This document shows, in pieces, positions 1-7,579 of a stretch of DNA of 37,818 nt; position 1 is the first letter of the stretch; every line of letters starts with the position of its first letter. A model generated the notes under the pieces. The model ran no database searches, was not told the origin of the DNA, and saw nothing but the letters and a program-made list of their open reading frames with translations. The DNA is from Actinomycetes bacterium (GTDB lineage Bacteria > Actinomycetota > Actinomycetes > S36-B12), in NCBI GenBank assembly GCA_024639145.1, contig JAHEIZ010000027.1, positions 1 through 37,818 on the forward strand, written 5' to 3'. The position numbers and the translations under genes are program-made.

Positions 1-1244
1 GTCGCAACCGCCCGAACCTGCGGGGCATGAGCAACCGTGCACTCGTCGCACGTGCCCGTTCGGTCATGCCCTACGAGCGCCTTGCCTGGCGCTCGGAGCA
101 GATCGGCTCCTCAAACGCCGCGCTCGGCCCGGCAGTTGCCGGCCAGATCCTCGGTGACAAGGCGCATCTGCTCGTCACGATCCTCGGCTACGCCGGCGAC
201 GTCGAGTCTGCGGCGCCGACCTACGCCCTTTGGTCGCTCTCGCGCACGGTGAAGAACGATCCGAAGATGACGGCACTGTTCGACAGCGGTGTCGACAAGG
301 TTGTCGCGCAGCTGCCGACAGCACGTGGTGGATTCTGGAGCGACTTCGCGGCGTTCATCGCGGAGTTCGGCTACCGCGGCCCGAGCGAGTGGGATCTCGG
401 CACCGAGTCATGGGAGTCGAAGCCGTCACTGGCCCTGGGTCTCATCGACCGCATGCGCCAGCTGGATGACTCTGATTCGCCCTCGTCCAAGCAGGCCGCG
501 CATGCAGCCGCTACCGACAAGGCGATGATGGAAGCCACTGCAGGCATGGATTCCGCGACCGAGGCTGCTTTCCGTGGGGCCGTTGGCTCGGCTCGCCGCT
601 TCGCCGGCTGGCGCGAGAGCGGCAAGAGCTCGTGCATCAAGATCATGAACGAGGCACGCATGGCACTCATCGAACTCGGTGAGCGTCTTGAGGCCAAGGG
701 CGTTCTCGATCACTCGCGCCAGATCTTCATCGCCCTCGACGAGGAGCTCGACTCCCTGGCGCTGGAGGAGACCACTCTGCGTCCGGTTCTCGCCCAGCGC
801 GAGAAGGAGTGGAATGCACTCAAGGATCTCGAGGTGCCGATGTTCCTCGATGGCTCCAAGCCGATCCCGCCGATCTCCGAGGTTCCCCGCAAGGGTGCCA
901 ACAAGGCAGAGAAGGCAGCAAAGGGCACCATTCTCACTGGTGCTGCGGCATCGACAGGAGTTGTCGAGGGCGTTGCCCGCGTCATCACCGGCACCGATGC
1001 GATCAGCGAGTTCCAGCCCGGCGAGATTCTGGTCGCTCCGCAGACCGACCCGTCGTGGACCCCGCTGTTCATGGTCGCCTCGGCTGTCATCGTCGATACG
1101 GGTTCCATGGGCTCGCACGCGATGATCGTCGCCCGCGAGCTGGGCATTCCGTGTGTTGCCGGTCTGCCGAAGGCAACTGAGATGATCGGCACCGGCACGA
1201 TCGTGCGCGTTGACGGTGCCGCAGGCACGGTCGAGATTCTCTAG
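1..1244 (+). CDS. PEP-utilising phosphotransferase, C-terminal part (5' end outside window)
   Basis: The frame is open from the first bases, so the gene starts upstream; the ATG at 27 has no well-spaced ribosome binding site and lies inside the domain. What remains (about 414 codons) resembles the C-terminal half of rifampicin-phosphotransferase/PEP-synthase-like proteins: a helical region with FGYRGPSEWDL near residue 115 (counted from the ATG at 27), then a mobile phosphohistidine domain in the last 110 residues. Its active-site motif GSMGSHAMIVARELGIPCV contains the expected catalytic histidine. Family members carry a phosphoryl group from ATP or PEP on this histidine to pyruvate, water or a small molecule. 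The missing N-terminal half would hold the ATP-grasp domain, so the substrate cannot be inferred. A strong terminator follows the stop. Family assignment is firm, function open. Confidence 0.75.
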   Translation, partial: RNRPNLRGMSNRALVARARSVMPYERLAWRSEQIGSSNAALGPAVAGQILGDKAHLLVTILGYAGDVESAAPTYALWSLSRTVKNDPKMTALFDSGVDKVVAQLPTARGGFWSDFAAFIAEFGYRGPSEWDLGTESWESKPSLALGLIDRMRQLDDSDSPSSKQAAHAAATDKAMMEATAGMDSATEAAFRGAVGSARRFAGWRESGKSSCIKIMNEARMALIELGERLEAKGVLDHSRQIFIALDEELDSLALEETTLRPVLAQREKEWNALKDLEVPMFLDGSKPIPPISEVPRKGANKAEKAAKGTILTGAAASTGVVEGVARVITGTDAISEFQPGEILVAPQTDPSWTPLFMVASAVIVDTGSMGSHAMIVARELGIPCVAGLPKATEMIGTGTIVRVDGAAGTVEIL

Positions 1245-1252
1245 CGCTTCAC

Positions 1253-1292
1253 TGCCAATGGCCCGATACCGCGAGGTGTCGGGCCATTGGCA
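1253..1292 (+). terminator. Intrinsic terminator after the PEP enzyme
   Basis: Bases 1253-1269 (TGCCAATGGCCCGATAC) pair with 1276-1292 over 17 positions with one G-T wobble, leaving a 6-base loop. A GGGGTTTT tract follows a few bases later. It sits 8 bases after the stop codon of the PEP enzyme. Confidence 0.8.
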
Positions 1293-1384
1293 TTCCTGGG
1301 GTTTTCGCTCATGACCTGCCCACGTCACGTTCGTCGCAGTGCGGCATGATGGGAGTCGGTATCCGGCGTCGTCAGGGGAAGTGC

Positions 1385-1825
1385 GTGAGCGAGTCCAAGG
1401 GTTCATCCGTCATCGTCCATCGACTGGTGGCGTGGAATGAGACTGATGCGGCCGGCCACAACCACTTCTCCGCAGCATTTCGCTGGTTAGAGGAGGCCGA
1501 GCACGCACTCCTTCGCTCAGTGGGCATGCCTGCCGAGGAAATTGCCCGTATTCCGCGCGTGCACATCGATATCGATTACAAGGACCGCCTGTATTACGGG
1601 CAGGAGATCGCGGTGCAGGTCACCGTGGCCAAGGTCGGCACGAGTTCGTGCACGTATGAGTTCGAGGTTCGCACTGATGCGGGCGCTGTCGCAGTGAGCG
1701 GAACTCTCATCGTCGTGCATGCCTCCAGCACCTCGGAGGGTTCAGCCCCCTGGCCGGCCGACATTCGCGAGGCCATGCTCGCGGGCCGGCTGATCGAGAT
1801 TCGCACCCAGGTCACGGAGTCCTGA
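1385..1825 (+). CDS. Acyl-CoA thioesterase, hot-dog fold (4HBT-like)
   Basis: The 146-residue product has the 4-hydroxybenzoyl-CoA thioesterase pattern: WNETDAAGHNHFSAAFRWLEEAEH near the N-terminus, where the aspartate normally acts in catalysis, followed by the HIDIDYKDRLYYGQEI strand. The GTG at 1385 is chosen over the ATG at 1346 because AGGGGAAG lies about 5 bases upstream and the extra 13 residues look non-native. Such enzymes hydrolyse aryl- or acyl-CoA thioesters in the cytoplasm. In this neighbourhood the attractive substrate is the gentisyl-CoA expected from the hydroxylase at 17025; that is inference, since the two genes lie 15 kb apart. The gene stands alone between a terminator and the GntR gene. 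Confidence 0.75.
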   Translation: MSESKGSSVIVHRLVAWNETDAAGHNHFSAAFRWLEEAEHALLRSVGMPAEEIARIPRVHIDIDYKDRLYYGQEIAVQVTVAKVGTSSCTYEFEVRTDAGAVAVSGTLIVVHASSTSEGSAPWPADIREAMLAGRLIEIRTQVTES

Positions 1826-1857
1826 TACGTCGTCATCGACGTGAGATTCAGCAAGGG

Positions 1858-1887
1858 GTGACACACCACCCGTGCATGTGCGATATT
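1858..1887 (+). promoter_or_regulatory. Candidate promoter of the GntR gene
   Basis: GTGACA (1858-1863) and GATATT (1882-1887) are separated by 18 bases and resemble -35 and -10 elements. The overlapping TTTGATAAAC (1886-1895) matches 8 of 10 positions of the TTTGATCAAA palindrome found at 13689, which would suit autoregulation. Sequence match only. Confidence 0.35.
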
Positions 1888-1924
1888 TGATAAACGGGCG
1901 ACTCGGCCTGCTGAAGGGGGTGTC

Positions 1925-2668
1925 ATGCTGACGAAGGCACAGATCGAGAGCGCATCCGATGTTGCGGCCCGATCCCTCTTCGACGCCATCGTCGACCAGC
2001 GCATTCCCCCGGGAGCCCCGCTCCGGCTGAAGGAGCTCTCCGAGCAGCTGGGCATGAGCATGATGCCCGTCCGCGAAGCCATCAGGCGCCTGGCCGCCCT
2101 CGACCTCGTGGAGATCGAGCCGCGTCGTGGGGCCCGGGTACGCGAGCTCTCCCTCGCCGATCTCGAGGACACCTACTTCGCTCGCCTTCACCTGGAGAAC
2201 ATCGCTGTCTGGGAGGCCGCGCAAAATTTCACGGCTGAACATGGCGCACAGGCGGCCGCTGCCCTTGCTGATCGTGAGGCAGCGCAGGAGGCCGGTGACC
2301 GAGTTGCCGCCCGCGACGCTCATGAGCGCTTCCACTTCGCTATCTACGAGGCATCCCAGCGCACCTGGCTGATCCGCTCGATCCTGCCTGCCTGGCGTAA
2401 CTCAGAGCGCTACCGCATCGATGCCATGCGCCACGTCGAGACCCAGGGATCTCGCGACCACGAGCACACGCAGATTCTCTCGGCCCTCATGCGCCATGAC
2501 GGGCTCGAGGCAGTGCGCTGGATGACTAATCACCTCACCAGCTCGGTGCGCCTGTCGGCTCAGCACTTGATCAGCGAGACGGGTGAGGCGGAGCGGGAGA
2601 TTGCCCTGCCCAAGGTGGCCGAGGTCGTCGCCCGGTTCGACATCTCGGCCGGCATCCCGGCCTCCTGA
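1925..2668 (+). CDS. GntR-family transcriptional regulator, FadR/FCD subgroup
   Basis: The 247-residue protein has an N-terminal winged helix (about residues 12-75, helix-turn-helix LKELSEQLGMSMMPVREAIRRL near 36-57) and a C-terminal all-helical FCD ligand domain with the histidines expected for metal binding (ERFHFAIYEAS, DHEHTQIL, TNHL). GAAGGGGG lies about 5 bases before the ATG. FCD regulators usually respond to carboxylic acids and repress neighbouring catabolic or transport genes. It lies directly upstream of the Liv-type importer, ends in its own terminator, and is the best candidate to read the TTGATCAAATG boxes upstream of the importer and between the gentisate and nitrilase operons. 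The ligand is unknown. Confidence 0.88.
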   Translation: MLTKAQIESASDVAARSLFDAIVDQRIPPGAPLRLKELSEQLGMSMMPVREAIRRLAALDLVEIEPRRGARVRELSLADLEDTYFARLHLENIAVWEAAQNFTAEHGAQAAAALADREAAQEAGDRVAARDAHERFHFAIYEASQRTWLIRSILPAWRNSERYRIDAMRHVETQGSRDHEHTQILSALMRHDGLEAVRWMTNHLTSSVRLSAQHLISETGEAEREIALPKVAEVVARFDISAGIPAS

Positions 2669-2702
2669 CCCTCCTCCACGAGGGGGGTATGTCGGGTTTT
2701 TT
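2668..2702 (+). terminator. Probable terminator after the GntR gene
   Basis: ACCCTCCTC (2668-2676) pairs with GAGGGGGGT (2680-2688) across a 3-base loop with one T-G wobble. A run of six T (2697-2702) follows after 8 bases. It overlaps the last base of the stop codon. Confidence 0.6.
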
Positions 2703-2756
2703 GCGTCCGTCATGTCAACAATAGGTAACAATTGCGTGTTTCCCCTTGTGAAGCCG

Positions 2757-2767
2757 TTGATCAAATG
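2757..2767 (+). promoter_or_regulatory. Candidate operator TTGATCAAATG upstream of the importer
   Basis: The palindrome TTGATCAA with flanking ATG lies 78 bases before the importer's first ATG. The identical 11 bases occur at 13690-13700 between the dioxygenase and nitrilase genes. The surrounding 2703-2844 leader is otherwise unremarkable, with a direct repeat of AACAAT around 2717-2731. Confidence 0.45.
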
Positions 2768-2844
2768 TCAAGATCCAGGTCCGCAGCATTCGCGGCGGAA
2801 GAACTTCAGGGCCACTTCGGCCCTGTCTCGTCAAGGGAGGTCGC

Positions 2845-4095
2845 ATGAGACTTCGTCTCATGACCGTGGCAGCAACGGTGGGCGCAGGCGCGCTCATCCT
2901 GTCCGGATGTAGCTCGTCATCGTCCAGCAGCTCCAGTGCATCATCGGCACCCGCCGCATCGAGCGCCGCCTCCGCCGCCGCATCAGGCGCGGCAGTGGCC
3001 AACGACGGCAAGCCGCTGGTTCTCGGCATCGTCCAGGCCGGATCCGGCTTCATGGGCCCGATCGATACCCCGGCCCGTAACGCCCTCCTCATGGAGGTCG
3101 ACAAGGTCAACGCCGCAGGCGGCGTCAACGGCCAGCCGATCAAGGTCAACTTCATCGACACCGAGACCAAGTTCGAGGCATACGCTCCCAACGCCCAGAA
3201 GGTCATCGACGATGGAGCCAACGTTCTCATCGTCACCTGCGATTACGACGTCTCCTCGCCGGCAGCTCTCGTGGCCGAGTCGAAGAACATCCTCAACATC
3301 GCACCCTGCATCGGCGACCCGATCTACGGCCCCAAGGGCGGCCTGAAGCTCGGCTTCTCCATGGGTGACGGCGTTCCCGGCGAGGCTTCGGTCATGGCCG
3401 AGTTCGCGAACTCCAAGGGCTGGAAGTCCGCAGTCCTGCTCAAGGACACCTCGATCAAGTACACCCAGAACCAGTGCGCAGTGTTCGACAAGCGCTTCAC
3501 TGAGCTCGGTGGCAAGGTCATCAACACCTACGAGTACAAGCAGGGCGATTCCGTCAAGGAGACCGTCTCGAAGATCGCATCCGGCACCAAGCCCGATGTC
3601 ATCATCAACTGCGGTTACAACCCCGGTGGCGGCCAGGTCGCCAAGGAGATCCGCGACGGCGGCCTCGCAACCCCGATCATCTCCGGCTTCGGCATGGACG
3701 GTGACTTCTGGGTCGGCGGCATCCCGAACCTGACCGACTACTACGTCGTGACCTACAACGCCAAGAACGGTGATGACCCCAGCGCAGACGTGAACGCCTA
3801 CGCTGAGGCATACAAGGCCAAGTACGGCAACCTTCCCGACGTCGGTGGCTTCACCACCGGCCCGACCACGCTGCAGGCAATCCTCGCTGCATACGCGAAG
3901 TCCGGCAGCTGGGATGGCGACAAGATGACCGCGGCACTCGAGAGCTTCAAGGATGTCCCGACCCTGTCGGGCCCGACCAGCTTCTCGCCTGACCTGCACA
4001 TCAACGTCGGCCGCCCGATGGCGATCCTCGAGGTTGTCGACGGCAAGCTGAAGTTCATCGAGTCGGTTACCCCGGAGAAGGTCGTCTTCCCGTAA
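2845..4095 (+). CDS. Substrate-binding lipoprotein of a branched-chain-amino-acid-type ABC importer
   Basis: The 416-residue protein begins with a lipoprotein signal peptide (lipobox LSGC, Cys22), then a serine/alanine-rich linker of about 30 residues, then a type I periplasmic-binding fold starting at KPLVLGIVQAGSG. LivJ/LivK-like features include VDKVNAAGGVNGQPIKV and the GGFTTGPTTLQAIL helix near the C-terminus. AAGGGAGGT precedes the ATG. It would be anchored outside the membrane and deliver ligand to the permeases encoded downstream. Family members bind branched-chain amino acids, amides, urea or aromatic acids. Given the catabolic genes alongside, an aromatic or dicarboxylic acid is plausible, but that is inference. 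The stop codon overlaps the next start by one base. Confidence 0.9.
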   Translation: MRLRLMTVAATVGAGALILSGCSSSSSSSSSASSAPAASSAASAAASGAAVANDGKPLVLGIVQAGSGFMGPIDTPARNALLMEVDKVNAAGGVNGQPIKVNFIDTETKFEAYAPNAQKVIDDGANVLIVTCDYDVSSPAALVAESKNILNIAPCIGDPIYGPKGGLKLGFSMGDGVPGEASVMAEFANSKGWKSAVLLKDTSIKYTQNQCAVFDKRFTELGGKVINTYEYKQGDSVKETVSKIASGTKPDVIINCGYNPGGGQVAKEIRDGGLATPIISGFGMDGDFWVGGIPNLTDYYVVTYNAKNGDDPSADVNAYAEAYKAKYGNLPDVGGFTTGPTTLQAILAAYAKSGSWDGDKMTAALESFKDVPTLSGPTSFSPDLHINVGRPMAILEVVDGKLKFIESVTPEKVVFP

Positions 4096-4847
4096 TGATC
4101 GATTCCACGGCACCCCGGCCACGCGCATTGCGCGTGGCCGGGGTTTCCCGTGCCTTCGCGGGCGTGAAGGCACTCACCGATGTCAGCCTTCAGTTCGTGC
4201 CCGGCCAGGTGTTCGGCCTGATCGGGCCCAATGGCGCCGGCAAGTCCACCCTCGTCAACATCATCAGCGGCTACGACCTGCCCGACAGCGGCACTATCGA
4301 GCTTGATGGCCGCGACATCACGCGCACCAAGCCCTACGTGCGCTCACGCGGAGCACTCGCCCGCACCTTTCAGCACGGCCATCTCTTCAACGGCCTCACT
4401 GTGCGCGAGAACATTGTTGTCACGGCAATGGGAGTCGGAAAGTCGCGCAAGCTCGCACTCGCGCGCGCCGATGAGCTCATTGCTGATTTCGGTCTCGAAT
4501 CACGTGCCGATCAGCCTTGCAGTGCTCTGCCGCACGGCTTCGAACGCCGCGTGGGCGTAGCGCGCGCACTCGCCACGGACCCTGCTTACATCCTGCTCGA
4601 CGAGCCGGCTGCCGGCCTGAACGAAGGCGAGATCGGCGAGTTCGCGGCCAATATCCGCAGCCTTCGCGATCGCGGCCTGGGCGTCCTGCTCATCGACCAC
4701 AACGTCAAGCTCATCCTCGAAGTCTGCGACCGCATTCACGTACTCGTCGAGGGCAAGACTCTCCTCGAGGGCACCCCGGCCGAGGTTCGCGGCAGCGAAG
4801 CACTTGTCGAGGCCTACCTCGGAAGGAGCGGCAGTGTCCACCGCTGA
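4095..4847 (+). CDS. livG: ABC transporter ATPase, LivG type
   Basis: The 250-residue cytoplasmic ATPase has Walker A GPNGAGKST (residues 44-52), the Q-loop TFQHGHLFNGLTVREN, Walker B YILLDEP with AAGLN, and the switch histidine in LLIDHN. The signature loop reads LPHGFERR in place of the canonical LSGGQ, a looser version of the LPYGQQRR form usual in LivG. The ATG at 4095 overlaps the upstream stop (TAATG), which suggests translational coupling, because the purine-rich GGAGAAGG is about 13 bases away. A strong hairpin lies inside codons 7-17. It powers import together with the second ATPase. Substrate is set by the binding protein. Confidence 0.88.
   Translation: MIDSTAPRPRALRVAGVSRAFAGVKALTDVSLQFVPGQVFGLIGPNGAGKSTLVNIISGYDLPDSGTIELDGRDITRTKPYVRSRGALARTFQHGHLFNGLTVRENIVVTAMGVGKSRKLALARADELIADFGLESRADQPCSALPHGFERRVGVARALATDPAYILLDEPAAGLNEGEIGEFAANIRSLRDRGLGVLLIDHNVKLILEVCDRIHVLVEGKTLLEGTPAEVRGSEALVEAYLGRSGSVHR
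4113..4143 (+). terminator. Hairpin inside the start of livG, possible partial terminator
   Basis: CCCCGGCCACGCGC (4113-4126) and GCGCGTGGCCGGGG (4130-4143) form a perfect 14-bp stem with a 3-base loop, followed by TTTCCC. Flanking CACGG and CCGTG could extend the stem. It lies 18 bases after the binding-protein stop codon, where operons of this kind often reduce expression of the ATPase and permease genes. Confidence 0.5.
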
Positions 4848-5556
4848 TACCCGCCAGGGCCTGCACGTCGAGAATCTCGAGGTTGCCTACAACGGCGTTC
4901 CGGCAGTACGTGGCATCAGCTTCGAGGTCAATGCCGGCGAGGCCATCGGCCTGATCGGCCCCAATGGCGCAGGCAAGTCCTCGACCCTGCTTGCGATCAT
5001 GGGCGCCACCCCGCGCAGTGGCCTCGTCACCGTGCACGGCAATGACATCTCCGGCCTCGCTCCGGAGAAGGTCGTGCGCACGGGCCTGGCGCTCGTGCCC
5101 GAGGGCCGTCACGTCTTCACTGAGCTCTCCGTCATGGACAACTTGCGCCTTGGTGCTGTTGCCCGCCGCGACAAGTCCAGTTACAAGGAAGCGCTCGAGC
5201 ACGTGCTCGATCTCTTCCCGATCCTGCGCGACTTCGGCCATCGTCACGCCGGCCTGCTGTCGGGCGGCCAGCAGCAGCAGCTCGCCATCGGCCGTGCCCT
5301 CATGAGTGATCCTGACATCTTGATGCTCGATGAACCCAGCCTCGGCCTGTCACCGACGGCCGTCGATACCGTGTTCGAGGCACTCGATGTGGTGCGCAAG
5401 GCAGGCAAGGCCGTGCTCATCGTCGAGCAGCGTGCCGAGTTCACGATTGCCTTCTCCGACCGCACCTACGTCCTTCACGATGGAGTCATCACCTTGAGCC
5501 TGAAGCCCGAGGACGCCGAGAACGTCGAGGTCCTGACGGAGGCGTACTTCGGATGA
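4834..5556 (+). CDS. livF: ABC transporter ATPase, LivF type
   Basis: The 240-residue ATPase has Walker A GPNGAGKSS, the LivF-typical LALVPEGRHVF segment, signature LSGGQQQQLAIGRAL, Walker B ILMLDEPSLGLSP and the switch region LIVEQRAEF. In this last region glutamine replaces the common histidine-adjacent residue, as is normal for LivF. The GTG at 4834 is chosen because GGAAGGAG ends 5 bases upstream; it overlaps the end of livG by 14 bases. The protein would pair with LivG as the asymmetric ATPase dimer of the importer. Confidence 0.88.
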   Translation: MSTADTRQGLHVENLEVAYNGVPAVRGISFEVNAGEAIGLIGPNGAGKSSTLLAIMGATPRSGLVTVHGNDISGLAPEKVVRTGLALVPEGRHVFTELSVMDNLRLGAVARRDKSSYKEALEHVLDLFPILRDFGHRHAGLLSGGQQQQLAIGRALMSDPDILMLDEPSLGLSPTAVDTVFEALDVVRKAGKAVLIVEQRAEFTIAFSDRTYVLHDGVITLSLKPEDAENVEVLTEAYFG

Positions 5557-6437
5557 ACCAGCTCATTCAGTCACTCGTCGACGCGATCTCCGCAGGTGCC
5601 GTACTCGGGCTTGCCGCTCTCGCTATCGGCCTCGTATTCGGAGTCATCCGCCTGGCGAACTTCGCGACAGGCGAGATCATCACCGCAGCGGCCTACTCGC
5701 TCATCCTCACGTGGGATCTCGGCTGGTACATCTCCATCCCGATCTCGATCATCGTCGCCGTGCTTATCTCCTTACTCATGGAGCTCGCGGTCTTCTCGCG
5801 CATGCGTAATCACGGACCGGCCACCTTGCTCATTGCCTCATTCGGCCTGAGCTTCCTGCTCCAGCGCGTCTATGAGCTCATCTTCGGTAACAACGTGCGC
5901 ACGGCGCCGATCGCCAGTGGACTTGCCCAGTCGATCGACATCGGCGGCATTCGCGTGCAGATGCTCTCGGTCACCACGATCGTGCTCGCTGCCGTACTGC
6001 TCATCGCCCTGCAGCTCTTCTTGACGAAGACCAGCCTCGGCCTTCAGCTCAAGGCCGCGGCAGCTGACTTCAAGACCGCGCGCCTCGTGGGCATCCCGGC
6101 CGGCCGCGTCATCGGCCTGAGCTTCGCCCTCTCGGGCATCCTCGCCGCGGCGGTCGCATTCGTGCTGACCGTGCAAAGCGGTGCCGTGGGCCCGAACTTT
6201 GGTGTGCGAATCACGATCCTGGCGCTCATCGGCGCTGTCATCGGCGGAATCGACAAGATCTCCGGCTCACTCGCCGGTGGATTCTTGGTCGGATTCGTCA
6301 CCTCGATGCTCGCCTCATGGCTGCCGCAGGATCTGACCAACTTCAAGGATGCGTTCGTCTTCGTGCTCGTCATCGGCGTGCTTCTCTTCAAGCCCTCCGG
6401 CTTGCTGATCAAGGGTCGGGGAGTGGTTCGCACATGA
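5553..6437 (+). CDS. livH: ABC transporter permease, LivH type
   Basis: The 294-residue integral membrane protein has about eight hydrophobic segments and LivH landmarks: ALAIGLVFGVIRLANFATGEI at the N-terminus, the ATLLIASFGLSFLLQR segment, and the cytoplasmic coupling loop GLQLKAAAADFKTARLVGIPAGRV. The ATG overlaps the livF stop (ATGA), indicating coupled translation. It forms half of the transmembrane channel of the importer with the next gene product. Confidence 0.9.
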   Translation: MNQLIQSLVDAISAGAVLGLAALAIGLVFGVIRLANFATGEIITAAAYSLILTWDLGWYISIPISIIVAVLISLLMELAVFSRMRNHGPATLLIASFGLSFLLQRVYELIFGNNVRTAPIASGLAQSIDIGGIRVQMLSVTTIVLAAVLLIALQLFLTKTSLGLQLKAAAADFKTARLVGIPAGRVIGLSFALSGILAAAVAFVLTVQSGAVGPNFGVRITILALIGAVIGGIDKISGSLAGGFLVGFVTSMLASWLPQDLTNFKDAFVFVLVIGVLLFKPSGLLIKGRGVVRT

Positions 6438-7513
6438 GCACCGCATCTGCTGTTGACAAGTCCTCGCTGCGCTGGCGTCTCGGGCCGATCTGGTCTCTGG
6501 TCAGCCTGCTTCTGATCGTGACGGCGGCGACCTTCATCACCGCATCGTTTGGCAAGAGCCTCCAGGTGCAGGTGCAGTACGCGCTCGTGAGCCTGGTCAT
6601 TGTGGTGGCACTCCAGATCTTCATCGGTACCTCCGGAGTCCTCAGTTTCGGACACGTGGCCTTCGTTGCAATGGGTGCCTGGACAGTCGGCCTCCTCACC
6701 ATCGATCCGATGCTGAAGGAGAACCTTCTCCCCGATCTCTTCCCGTTCCTCATGCATGCTCAGGCACCATGGGTGCTGGCTATCTTCATCGGAGCCGTCG
6801 TCGGCGGACTCCTGGCGCTCATCGTGGCGCCCGTGCTCATGCGCCTGAACGGCCTGCAGGCAGGTATCGCCACCTTCGCCCTGCTGGGTGTCGTGAATCT
6901 CGTGCTGACCTATTGGTCGAGCATCGGCCCTCGTTCCGGTCAGTCGATGGTGGGTATCCCCGAGGTGCTCGACTACAAGCTCGCTCTGGTCTTTGCCCTC
7001 GGCGCGATCATCTTCGCCTGGCTCTTCCAGCGCACCCGCCCAAGTCGACTGCTTCGCGCAGCGCGTGAGGACGGCATCGCCGCGGCGGCCTCGGGCATCA
7101 ATATCGTGACCCAGCGAGTGATCGTGTTCGCGGTCTCCGGGGCAGTCGCGGGCGTTGCCGGTGGTCTGTTCGCACTCACCAATCGCGTCGTGCAGTCAAG
7201 TCAGCTCTACATCGACCTGACCTTCCTGACGCTGGCGATGCTCGTTCTGGGTGGCACTCTCTCGCTGAGCGGTGCAGTGATCGGCACCCTGGTATTCAGT
7301 GCCATTGATGTCTTCCTGACCAATCTGCAGGCAGGCATCGACATCGGCAGTCTGAGCCTGTCAATCCCGCAGGGCACGCGCCCGATCATCCTCGGGCTCA
7401 TCCTGGTGCTGATGCTGATCTTCCGATCTACAGGGCTCACAGGCGGTCGTGAGTTCGTCTGGCCCTTCCGCACGGTTCGTCCGCTGCCGGGCAATCCGCC
7501 CACGAACGAGTAA
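6434..7513 (+). CDS. livM: ABC transporter permease, LivM type
   Basis: The 359-residue membrane protein resembles LivM: the GTSGVLSFGHVAFVAMGAW segment near residue 65, a long central loop, and the coupling region RLLRAAREDGIAAAASGINI. The ATG at 6434 overlaps the livH stop by four bases (ATGA). A longer upstream reading exists but runs through livH. This is the last gene of the five-gene importer operon and is followed by a strong terminator. Confidence 0.9.
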   Translation: MSTASAVDKSSLRWRLGPIWSLVSLLLIVTAATFITASFGKSLQVQVQYALVSLVIVVALQIFIGTSGVLSFGHVAFVAMGAWTVGLLTIDPMLKENLLPDLFPFLMHAQAPWVLAIFIGAVVGGLLALIVAPVLMRLNGLQAGIATFALLGVVNLVLTYWSSIGPRSGQSMVGIPEVLDYKLALVFALGAIIFAWLFQRTRPSRLLRAAREDGIAAAASGINIVTQRVIVFAVSGAVAGVAGGLFALTNRVVQSSQLYIDLTFLTLAMLVLGGTLSLSGAVIGTLVFSAIDVFLTNLQAGIDIGSLSLSIPQGTRPIILGLILVLMLIFRSTGLTGGREFVWPFRTVRPLPGNPPTNE

Positions 7514-7528
7514 TTAATTCCCGAGCGC

Positions 7529-7564
7529 GATGAAGGGCGCGACCGTGAGGTCGCGCCCTTCATC
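7529..7564. terminator. Bidirectional terminator between livM and iorB
   Basis: GATGAAGGGCGCGACC (7529-7544) and GGTCGCGCCCTTCATC (7549-7564) form a perfect 16-bp stem with loop GTGA, followed by ATTTTC on the plus strand. It lies between the convergent livM and iorB genes and can serve both. Confidence 0.85.
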
Positions 7565-7579
7565 ATTTTCCGTGCGCGC

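Noticed and set aside
27-1244. The ATG at 27 as the true start of the first gene.
   Set aside because: The frame continues to the window edge, there is no spaced ribosome site, and the family needs several hundred more N-terminal residues.
426-1406. A 326-codon minus-strand frame across the PEP enzyme, its terminator and the following gap.
   Set aside because: It passes through a strong hairpin terminator and shadows a conserved domain.
2983-4173. A long minus-strand reading frame (396 codons) opposite the importer lipoprotein gene.
   Set aside because: It mirrors a clearly conserved gene; the translation is a low-complexity mix of V, D, G, L and R typical of antisense frames in GC-rich DNA, with no recognisable domain.
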